Shown here piece by piece: positions 1-5,244 of a DNA stretch of 6,121 nucleotides. Under the pieces are notes generated by a model. That model did not search any database, was not told the DNA's origin, and saw only the letters and a program-made list of their open reading frames with translations. The DNA comes from Holophagaceae bacterium UBA1801 (lineage in GTDB: Bacteria; Acidobacteriota; Holophagae; Holophagales; Holophagaceae). The translations under genes and the position numbers were made by a program. Where the stretch lies: positions 10,811 to 16,931 of the forward strand of contig DCFP01000147.1 in assembly GCA_002319925.1 (NCBI GenBank), written 5' to 3'. Numbering within the stretch: the stretch's first letter is position 1; every line of letters starts with the position of its first letter.

Positions 1-141
1 AAGGAAAGCGACGATGGCAATAGCGGCACTATTGACGAGGAGCTTGACGCAGTATCGCGCCGGGTGCTGCCTCTCGCCCTCCGGGACGGGGCCAGCTGCG
101 CGCCCAGCTGTGTTAGTGGCCTCGAACGAACTTTGCATCAT
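1..141 (-). CDS. Doubtful partial reading frame with one hydrophobic segment, running off the left edge
   Basis: Reading leftward from a tandem ATG at 141/138, the frame stays open to the window edge (47 codons). It encodes a polar N-terminal stretch of about 30 residues, then a basic-hydrophobic segment (residues 29-47, including KLLVNSAAIAIVAFL) that would make a membrane helix. This faintly recalls the first helix of small holin-like membrane proteins, but that is only an impression. Against it: no Shine-Dalgarno sequence precedes the ATGs, the start lies inside the 128-179 hairpin, and no other ATG, GTG or TTG lies in frame nearer the helix. A hydrophobic frame can also arise opposite an acidic one: the rightward frame over bases 1-66 is rich in Asp and Glu and is equally open. 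Neither strand can be preferred from the sequence alone. Confidence 0.18.
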   Translation of the reverse strand, partial: MMQSSFEATNTAGRAAGPVPEGERQHPARYCVKLLVNSAAIAIVAFL

Positions 142-179
142 TTGGGTCCACCCACGTGGACCCAAATGGTGCAAAGTTC
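128..179. repeat. Long near-perfect inverted repeat (24-bp arms, 4-nt loop)
   Basis: The left arm is 128-151, the loop is CCAC at 152-155 and the right arm is 156-179. The arms are exact reverse complements except at 138/169. In a rightward transcript that position is a U-G wobble, so all 24 positions can pair. In a leftward transcript it is an A-C mismatch. No T-run follows on either side, so this is not a standard intrinsic terminator. It lies about 90 bp upstream of aat in otherwise gene-poor DNA. Possible identities are a REP-like or other dispersed palindromic element, a structured leader or processing site for aat mRNA, or a large operator. Only one copy is present in the window. Confidence 0.9.
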
Positions 180-268
180 CACATCGCCCTTCGGCCACTG
201 CCTTGCTGGATCACGCAGCTGGACCCGTCGCGGCACACATCCATATTGAAAACAGACCCTACTGACCC

Positions 269-952
269 ATGACCATCTACCGCTTGAACCGCACGCCGCT
301 GTTTCCCGATCCCCGGGATGCGGACGAGAGCGGGCTGCTGGCGGTGGGTGGGGATCTCTCCGTGGCACGGCTGATCAACGCCTACGCCTCGGGCATCTTT
401 CCGTGGTTCAGCGAGGAGGATCCGATTCTCTGGTGGTCTCCACCGCAGCGCGCCTTGATCTTTCCTGGCGAAGAGCACTTCTCGCGCCGCACCCTCCGCG
501 CCCTGAAGAACGCTGGCTTCGAAACCCGCGTGGACACGGCCTTCGCCGAGGTCGTGAGCGCCTGCCGTTCCGCGTCGCGGCCAGGCCAGGATGGCACCTG
601 GATCACAGCCGATGTCTGCGAGGCCTACATCCGCCTGCACCAGGCGGGTGTCGCGCACTCCTTCGAGACCTACTTCGAGGGGGAGCTGGTCGGCGGTCTG
701 TACGGCGTCTCCCTGGGCGCGGCCTTCTTCGGGGAAAGCATGTTCTCGAAGGTGGATTATGCCTCCCGTTTCGCCTTCAAGGGATTGTGCGAAATGGCGT
801 GGTCATGGGGCTTCCATTTCATCGACGGGCAACTGCCCAACGACAATCTGCGGCAACTGGGTGCCCGGGTTGTGGAGCGGGAGGAATTTTTAGACCGGCT
901 GAATTCCGCGCTGCGACAGGCCACGCGCAAAGGCTCATGGGTCGCAATCTGA
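269..952 (+). CDS. aat: Leucyl/phenylalanyl-tRNA--protein transferase
   Basis: This cytoplasmic enzyme moves Leu or Phe from aminoacyl-tRNA onto proteins with an N-terminal Arg or Lys, marking them for ClpS/ClpAP degradation (N-degron pathway). The 227 residues match the usual family length. Family blocks occur in order: GLLAVGGDL (22-30), GIFPWF (42-47), LWWSPPQR (54-61), an AHSFET segment (129-134), then LVGGLYG and FFGESMFS (140-160), and IDGQ (185-188). Asp186 and Gln188 correspond in type and position to the residues proposed to be catalytic in the E. coli enzyme. The usual DASK after the ESMFS block reads YASR here, a mild variation. The start is chosen because the N-terminus (MTIYRL) aligns with typical Aat starts. 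The Shine-Dalgarno signal is weak, and no clear promoter was found in 180-268. Confidence 0.97.
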   Translation: MTIYRLNRTPLFPDPRDADESGLLAVGGDLSVARLINAYASGIFPWFSEEDPILWWSPPQRALIFPGEEHFSRRTLRALKNAGFETRVDTAFAEVVSACRSASRPGQDGTWITADVCEAYIRLHQAGVAHSFETYFEGELVGGLYGVSLGAAFFGESMFSKVDYASRFAFKGLCEMAWSWGFHFIDGQLPNDNLRQLGARVVEREEFLDRLNSALRQATRKGSWVAI

Positions 953-974
953 GCGGTGGCGCGCGAAGGCGGAA

Positions 975-983
975 TGCTATCCT
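975..983 (+). promoter_or_regulatory. Possible extended -10 box for the GNAT gene
   Basis: TGCTATCCT has the TGn extension followed by a TATCCT hexamer (978-983) and ends 20 nt before the GNAT start codon. No good -35 hexamer lies 16-18 bp upstream. It could give the acetyltransferase gene its own promoter in the 51-bp gap after aat. The same hexamer occurs 14 nt before the PHP phosphatase start (5225-5230). The assignment is weak. Confidence 0.2.
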
Positions 984-1003
984 TGACTAGGCCAAGGTGA
1001 ATC

Positions 1004-1495
1004 ATGGAATCCAAGCTTCTCCCTCTTTCCGAGGGTCATCGCTGCGCTGTCATGGATATCTACAACCACTACGTCGAGCACGGCTTCGCCTGCTACCGCG
1101 AGAAACAATTGCCGTACGAAGCCTTCGATAAGTTCCTGGCCATGGCCAAGGGCTTTCCCGCGTACGTGAGCGTTGGCGAGAACGGCACGGTGGAGGGTTT
1201 CGGCTTCCTGCACGCCTGGCATTCCTCCGAGTGTTTCAGCCGCACCGCGGAAATCACCTACTTCCTGCACCCGGATGCGATCCGCAAGGGCATCGGCACG
1301 AGAATGCTCGATCAGCTCACCCAGGATGCGATCGCCCAGAAGATCGACCGCATCCTGGCCAGCATCTCCTCGCGCAACCCGGAGAGCATTGCCTTCCACC
1401 GCAAGCATGACTTCGAGGAGTGCGGACGGTTTCCCCAGGTGGGACACAAGCACGGCAAGGATTTCGACGTGGTCTGGATGATCAAGCACATCTGA
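1004..1495 (+). CDS. GNAT family N-acetyltransferase, PAT/MnaT (YncA)-like
   Basis: This is a 163-residue single-domain acetyl-CoA-dependent N-acetyltransferase. The order of elements matches the phosphinothricin/methionine-sulfone acetyltransferase branch of GNAT: an N-terminal helix DIYNHYVEHGFACY (18-31), a central strand EITYFLHPDAIRKG, the acetyl-CoA pyrophosphate loop RKGIGT (94-99), then SSRNPESIAFHRKHDFEECG (122-141) and a VGHKHGKDFDVVWM ending (146-159). Members of this branch acetylate small amines such as amino-acid derivatives or glutamine-synthetase inhibitors; the substrate here cannot be read from sequence. The start at 1004 has a good Shine-Dalgarno sequence (AAGGTGA, 994-1000). 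It lies 51 bp after aat on the same strand, so readthrough from aat is possible. A terminator follows. Confidence 0.9.
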   Translation: MESKLLPLSEGHRCAVMDIYNHYVEHGFACYREKQLPYEAFDKFLAMAKGFPAYVSVGENGTVEGFGFLHAWHSSECFSRTAEITYFLHPDAIRKGIGTRMLDQLTQDAIAQKIDRILASISSRNPESIAFHRKHDFEECGRFPQVGHKHGKDFDVVWMIKHI

Positions 1496-1510
1496 TCGCG
1501 CCGCTGCGAC

Positions 1511-1543
1511 CTGGTTGCGTGGCCGACCAGATTATATTTGTTT
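1511..1543 (+). terminator. Rho-independent terminator after the GNAT gene
   Basis: The arms CTGGTTG (1511-1517) and GGCCGACCAG (1521-1530) form a 7-bp stem, pairing 1511-1517 with 1524-1530 and including one T-G wobble, around a 6-nt loop. A T-rich tract (1531-1543, ATTATATTTGTTT) follows, standing out in a GC-rich genome. It sits 15 bp past the GNAT stop, in the 54-bp gap between convergent genes. On the opposite strand the hairpin is followed by GC-rich sequence, so it should terminate rightward transcription only. Confidence 0.65.
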
Positions 1544-1549
1544 GGTACC

Positions 1550-1759
1550 TCAGCTCAGTTCCGCCGAGAGGATCCCCCGGCATTGGGGGCAGATGATGAC
1601 ATGGCCGCGCCGGGGCAGCGTGGAGACGAAATCCACTCGCGATCTCAGCAAGCGGATGACGGCGACGGAGCGCAGTTCCTCACGGCAATGGGGGCAGATC
1701 AGCGACTCTTCCAGTGCGTATTCCGCTTCGCCGATCGGTAGGGGATCTGGTTCTGTCAT
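1550..1759 (-). CDS. Small zinc-ribbon protein of unknown function
   Basis: A 69-residue protein carries two Cys pairs, CPHC (22-25) and CPQC (57-60). They are 31 residues apart, the usual arrangement of a four-Cys zinc ribbon. The segment between the knuckles is basic and hydrophobic (VAVIRLLRSRVDF, then LPRRG). The N-terminal 20 residues are acidic. There is no signal peptide or membrane segment, so it is probably cytoplasmic. The start at 1759 has a GGAG Shine-Dalgarno sequence at 1768-1771 (8 nt spacing). It is the third gene of the leftward unit, 91 bp after the radical SAM stop, with no obvious terminator in between. It may bind nucleic acid or a protein partner, or accompany the metalloenzymes upstream. 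I do not recognise the family. The conserved-looking knuckles and good ribosome site argue that it is a real gene. Confidence 0.72.
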   Translation of the reverse strand: MTEPDPLPIGEAEYALEESLICPHCREELRSVAVIRLLRSRVDFVSTLPRRGHVIICPQCRGILSAELS

Positions 1760-1850
1760 GGGCTGAGCTCCGATTGTCGTGGAATGACCCTAATGGAACC
1801 ACCAGGAGTGCCTGAAAGCCAGCGAGGAATGGAGAACCGTTCCCGATTTT

Positions 1851-2867
1851 TCAAGTGCTGAACCGCCCCGGGATGAGCGCGCTGCAGAAGGCACATTTGC
1901 CTTCGACCAAGTGACGGGCGCTGACCGCGTAACCATCCCGCGTGATGACCGCCTTGCCGCAGCCGGGGCAGAAAGTGGTGCTCCCATCCGCGCTGCGGAC
2001 ATTGCCCAGATAGACGAAGCTCAAACCGTTTTCCCGGGCGATGGACCGCGCTGCCTGCAGGGTCGAAAGCGGTGTGGATCGTCGGTCCAGCAGCCGGTGA
2101 TCGGGGTGGAAGGCGCTGAAATGCAGGGGTACCTCCTGGCCCAGGTGCTCCACGACCCAGGAGGCAAGAGCTCTCAATTCATCCGGGGAATCATTGGCCT
2201 CGGGGATCAGCAGAGTCGTGAGTTCCACCCAAACGCTGGTCTTCAGCGCGAGGTACTCCAGCGTCTCCAGGACCGGCTCCAGGCTCGCGCCGCAGTAGTG
2301 CCGGTAGAAGGCGTCGGAAAATCCCTTGAGATCCACGTTGGCGGCATCCATGTGCTGGAAGAAGGCCTCACGCGCCGGTTCGGCAATGTATCCCGCGGTG
2401 ACGGCGATGGTCTTGAGCCCCGCGGCGTGGCAGGCCTGGGCCACCTCGAGGCAGAATTCCGCGGAGATGATCGGCTCGTTGTAGGTGAAGGCCACGCCGG
2501 CACAATGATGTGCGCGGGCGGCTTGGACGATGGACTCGGGATCCGAGGCCTTGAGCCGCGAGAAATCCTCGGCCTGGCTGAGGCTCCAGTTCTGGCAGAA
2601 GGTGCAGCCCATGTTGCAGCCCACGGTGCCGAAGGAGAGGACATCCGTTCCAGGCAGGAAATGATAGAGGGGTTTCTTCTCGATGGGATCCACCGCGAAG
2701 CCGCTGGTGAAGCCGGATACCGTGGTGCGCAGGCTGCCATCATCGTTCACGCGCACACCGCAATAGCCTTCCTGTCCCTCGACCAGTGTGCAGCTCCGAG
2801 GGCAGAGTTCGCAGACTACGCGGCCGCTCTCCTCCAGGTGCCACCAGCGGGCGACGGGAAACGTCAT
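1851..2867 (-). CDS. amrS: AmmeMemoRadiSam system radical SAM enzyme (AmrS family)
   Basis: This is a 338-residue radical S-adenosylmethionine enzyme related to pyruvate-formate-lyase activating enzymes. It has the N-terminal Cys block CELCPRSC (19-26) with a further Cys at 36, typical of the AmrS family. The [4Fe-4S]/SAM motif is CNMGCTFC (84-91; Cys84, Cys88, Cys91), followed by QNW. Next come TYNEP (128-132), a VDLKGF block (178-183) and a C-terminal zinc-ribbon-like module, CPGC (300-303) with CAFC (325-328). The family is widespread and usually linked to AMMECR1 and MEMO/LigB-like partners, but its substrate is not established. An ATG seven codons upstream (2888) is possible. I chose 2867 because its ATGA overlaps the stop of the preceding gene, with GGAG at 2876-2879 and 8 nt spacing, implying translational coupling. 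Confidence 0.94.
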   Translation of the reverse strand: MTFPVARWWHLEESGRVVCELCPRSCTLVEGQEGYCGVRVNDDGSLRTTVSGFTSGFAVDPIEKKPLYHFLPGTDVLSFGTVGCNMGCTFCQNWSLSQAEDFSRLKASDPESIVQAARAHHCAGVAFTYNEPIISAEFCLEVAQACHAAGLKTIAVTAGYIAEPAREAFFQHMDAANVDLKGFSDAFYRHYCGASLEPVLETLEYLALKTSVWVELTTLLIPEANDSPDELRALASWVVEHLGQEVPLHFSAFHPDHRLLDRRSTPLSTLQAARSIARENGLSFVYLGNVRSADGSTTFCPGCGKAVITRDGYAVSARHLVEGKCAFCSALIPGRFST

Positions 2868-3676
2868 GAGCCAGGCTCCGGCTCGCACCGCAGGATGGCG
2901 ACCAGGTATCCGACACCAAAGGGGCCTTCGTAGGAAAGGAAGTTCAGCCCCGTCCGATCAGAGGCCAAGGCGCCATCGGCCACTTCCAGGGACTCCACCA
3001 CATCCTCAGCGGCGAGATTGCGGAGGTTTGGATCGATGCTCGCCACATCGCCTAGGCGTCCTTCCTTGACGCATGCGACGACGGTTTCGTCGAACAGATG
3101 GGCCTTGGGATGGAATCCCGCCGGGGCGCTCTGTTTGAGGGCATGGCTCATGTCTCCCGAGGCGATGAGCGCCCAGGAGCGCTCCAGGCTGTCCATGGCC
3201 GTGGCCATGGCCGCGCCGAATTTCCGGCTATCGCCGGGTTCTCCGTTCCAGGGGAAGCCGAAGAGGGCGATGCGTCCCTTGAAGCCCGCCTGCTGCAGGA
3301 ACCACAGCGGGACCATGGCGCCATGATCCATGCTCCGGAGATTGGCCGGCTCGATGGCGAGACCGGCTCGCTCCGCGTGCCTGGCCACCGTGGCAGCCGC
3401 AGCGGCATCGGCCCTGAAGGTGGATTCCAGGCCGCGGATGCCGAAGGTGTGGAAATCGCCTTGCAGGGTCTCCCCCACGACGAACCCAAAAGCCTCGCGA
3501 TGGCGGGGCGTGTGGGGAGAGACCACCAGGACCGTTTCCACCTTGGCGTCAACGACCACCCGCGCCGCGACTTCCATGGCCTTGGTGGTGGCTACGCAAT
3601 CGCCACCGCGGTCGCCTCCGATGGGTGGAATCACGATGGGCGCGTGGCACATCAGGACCGCGGCACGGGGAGCCAT
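2864..3676 (-). CDS. LigB/MEMO-like class III extradiol dioxygenase-fold protein, AmmeMemoRadiSam-associated
   Basis: This 270-residue protein has the class III extradiol dioxygenase (LigB) fold in the form found in AmmeMemoRadiSam loci. Landmarks are MCHAPIVIPPIGG (9-21), SPHTPRHREAFG (53-64), MDHGAMVPLWF (116-126), IASGDMSHAL (171-180) and LSYEGPFGVGYLVA (247-260). His11, His55 and Glu250 sit where LigB proteins place the metal triad, and His178 where they place the catalytic His, so metal binding looks intact. In many bacteria this domain is fused to AMMECR1; here the protein ends right after the LigB domain. Its substrate is unknown. It is probably cytoplasmic. I chose ATG 3676 for its strong GGAGGA ribosome site (3680-3685); ATGs at 3694 and 3652 have weaker sites. 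Its stop overlaps the radical SAM start. It could also be called a MEMO1 family member. Confidence 0.9.
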   Translation of the reverse strand: MAPRAAVLMCHAPIVIPPIGGDRGGDCVATTKAMEVAARVVVDAKVETVLVVSPHTPRHREAFGFVVGETLQGDFHTFGIRGLESTFRADAAAAATVARHAERAGLAIEPANLRSMDHGAMVPLWFLQQAGFKGRIALFGFPWNGEPGDSRKFGAAMATAMDSLERSWALIASGDMSHALKQSAPAGFHPKAHLFDETVVACVKEGRLGDVASIDPNLRNLAAEDVVESLEVADGALASDRTGLNFLSYEGPFGVGYLVAILRCEPEPGS

Positions 3677-3695
3677 GGTTCCTCCGGACACCATG

Positions 3696-3723
3696 AGTAT
3701 CCGCCCGGCGGCGGTTTTCGCAA
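3696..3723 (-). promoter_or_regulatory. Candidate sigma70-type promoter for the LigB-like/amrS unit
   Basis: On the leftward strand, TTGCGA (3723-3718) and GATACT (3701-3696) each match four of six consensus positions and are separated by 16 bp. Transcription would begin near 3689, leaving a leader of about 12 nt that contains the GGAGGA ribosome site of the 3676 start. This would exclude the alternative ATG at 3694. It lies in the 63-bp divergent gap shared with the kinase gene. The match is moderate and based on inspection only. Confidence 0.33.
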
Positions 3724-3739
3724 GACGGCCCTGGGAACC

Positions 3740-4471
3740 ATGGCTGAAGACTTCCCTTTCCGCCCGAGCGCCGCCAAGCTGTTGGGGATGCCCGATCGAG
3801 CCTCCATACCGCCCCTGCCCAAGGATTGGCCTTTCACGCCGCGCGCGGCTGGCCGGCCCCTGGAAAGGAGCTACCTATCCTTTGATGGTTCGCCATGGCA
3901 CTTCTGCAGTCTCGGACCCTTGAACCTCGAGGGCACAGAACGCCAGCTTTCCAGTGCCTTCGGCCGAGGGGGCATCCGCCGTCTCGGAGATCTCGTGGTG
4001 AGGCCGTACCGGCGGGGCGGCATGGTGCGCCACATCAATGAACGGATCTACGCATCGGAGCTGCGCTTCGCCCATGAGCACGCTGTCCATCTCGCCCTGT
4101 GGTCGAGCGGCTTTCCCACGGTGGAGCCGGTGGGGTACGCCTACTGTCGCAGGCTTTGGGGCTTTGAGGGCCTCTATCTGACGCGGTATACCGAAGCCGT
4201 GGCATGGCCGAACCGCTGGGACCGCAGTGATGAAGTCCTGGCCCAGTTGCCCAAGATGCTGGATGCCTTGGCCGCCTGGGGGCTCCATGCACCGGACCTC
4301 AATGCCACGAACATCCTCCTCGATGGCGATGGACAGATCCTCGCGCTCGATTGGGACCGGGCCCGGTGGATGACCGCTGAAAATCTTCGTGGGCGCTACG
4401 AGGAGCGGCTGCTGCGGAGCCTGGGGAAACTGGGTGCGCCCGCAAAGGTCCTGGATCGGTTCAGGCGGTGA
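3740..4471 (+). CDS. Kdo kinase / lipopolysaccharide kinase-like protein (KdkA/WaaP family)
   Basis: This 243-residue member of the small LPS-kinase branch of the protein-kinase-like fold probably phosphorylates Kdo or another inner-core sugar of lipopolysaccharide at the cytoplasmic face of the inner membrane. Evidence: the glycine-rich strand VVRPYRRGGMVRHI (86-99), a long helix ERIYASELRFAHEH (101-114) supplying the conserved Glu, a hinge-like GLYLTRY (144-150), the catalytic loop HAPDLNATNILLD (183-195; Asp186, Asn191) and the metal-binding LALDWDRAR (201-209; Asp204). DLNxxN is characteristic of KdkA-type kinases. ATG 3740 has only a weak GGGA site; ATG 3788 (MPDRAS), right after GGGG, is the alternative and would remove 16 residues. 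No other LPS genes are visible nearby. Its last 11 bp overlap the convergent membrane-protein gene. The fold assignment is firm; the exact sugar is not. Confidence 0.85.
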   Translation: MAEDFPFRPSAAKLLGMPDRASIPPLPKDWPFTPRAAGRPLERSYLSFDGSPWHFCSLGPLNLEGTERQLSSAFGRGGIRRLGDLVVRPYRRGGMVRHINERIYASELRFAHEHAVHLALWSSGFPTVEPVGYAYCRRLWGFEGLYLTRYTEAVAWPNRWDRSDEVLAQLPKMLDALAAWGLHAPDLNATNILLDGDGQILALDWDRARWMTAENLRGRYEERLLRSLGKLGAPAKVLDRFRR

Positions 4472-5213
4472 TCCGCAGACTGATTCCGTTCACTGCCATG
4501 GTTGCCAGGATGGCCAACAGGTAGGCCCAGATCGGCACCATGTTCGTCAGCAGACCGCCCACCACGATGAAGAAGGCGGCGAACCCGAAAAGGCTGATGG
4601 CATGCCCTCGGAGGAAGCTTCGCGCGGCTCCGGCGCCCTGCTGGCGATGGGCGAAGGTCGCGAGGATGGAACAGAACAAGGGGAAAGGTGTGAGGAGCCC
4701 ACTGAGATGTGGACCCAGGAACGCCGCCGAGGTCGTCAACGTGAAGACAAACACCGCGGCAACGCACATGCGCAGCGGGATATCCCAGCGGGAGGGAGGT
4801 GCGGATGGAATGGGTGTCGAGCTGCGAGGGATCAAACCGATCACAGCGCCATTGATGGCCAGCGACACCGCGACGGTGGGCCATAGACCGGAGGAAAAGC
4901 GATTCCAGACGGCCGTTGCCACGAGATAGGCGGCGATGCCCGAGGCCAGGCTGATCCAGGCGTTCCATTTCCTCGCGGCCAGTGAATAGGCAAGGCAGAA
5001 GACGCTGATGGAGGACAAGCCCGCCAGGTTGCCTACGGCCGCCTGGGCTGCGAAGCTGGAGCCATGCTGGAGGGCCAGAATGATGGACACGGGGCCCGAG
5101 GTCAGTGGGAATCCGGTGAGCCATCCGCTCATGGCGGGGCCCCAGCGGCGTCCCGCCAGGGTCGCCAAGGCGATCAGGATGGGTGTCAGCAGGAGCTTCA
5201 GGATCAGGATCAT
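4461..5213 (-). CDS. Multi-pass inner-membrane protein with internal duplication, function unknown
   Basis: A 250-residue, very hydrophobic protein with about nine predicted membrane segments by eye: roughly 3-21, 29-49, 55-78, 83-103, 108-128, 148-166, 170-190, 203-220 and 222-243. A proline-rich loop (131-146) splits it into two halves. Each half carries the same block: GPxxSGxLTxFPL at 25-37 and GPxxSGLLTPFPL at 167-179, with a Gly 14 residues further on in both (51 and 193). The block resembles the GLL-x-FP signature of small GlpM and DUF3147 membrane proteins, suggesting a duplicated unit of that type; this is an inference from memory. A transport or flippase-like role is conceivable but unsupported. 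The ATG at 5213 has only a distant AGGA. Its 3' end overlaps the kinase gene; its start is 31 bp from the divergent PHP gene. Confidence 0.85.
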   Translation of the reverse strand: MILILKLLLTPILIALATLAGRRWGPAMSGWLTGFPLTSGPVSIILALQHGSSFAAQAAVGNLAGLSSISVFCLAYSLAARKWNAWISLASGIAAYLVATAVWNRFSSGLWPTVAVSLAINGAVIGLIPRSSTPIPSAPPSRWDIPLRMCVAAVFVFTLTTSAAFLGPHLSGLLTPFPLFCSILATFAHRQQGAGAARSFLRGHAISLFGFAAFFIVVGGLLTNMVPIWAYLLAILATMAVNGISLRITA

Positions 5214-5244
5214 GGACGTTTGCGTATCCTAGAACGAGGATGAC

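Noticed and set aside
93..110. Two CAGCTG palindromes that could pair (93-98 and 105-110)
   Set aside because: CAGCTG is its own reverse complement, and a 6-bp stem of this kind is common by chance at this GC content.
14..265. Rightward short frames before aat (14-265 and 64-249)
   Set aside because: No ribosome site, no recognisable motif, and both run across the inverted repeat. They look like chance open frames in GC-rich DNA.
113..658. A 181-codon leftward open frame over the start of aat
   Set aside because: It is antisense to a well-conserved aat gene, has a composition driven by the GC-rich complement, no recognisable motif, and passes through the hairpin.
1760..1850. Terminator or separate promoter between amrS and the zinc-ribbon gene
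   Set aside because: I found no stable hairpin with a following T-run and no convincing -35/-10 pair on the leftward strand, so the 91-bp gap is left as plain spacer.
1911..2933. A 340-codon rightward frame opposite amrS
   Set aside because: The leftward frame carries the radical SAM Cys motif and family blocks throughout. The rightward one is a shadow with Gly/Arg/Ala-rich, motif-free sequence.
3098..3739. A 214-codon upstream extension of the kinase frame across the LigB-like gene
   Set aside because: This part is antisense to the LigB-like gene and resembles no kinase domain. Kinase-like sequence begins only after the ATG at 3740.
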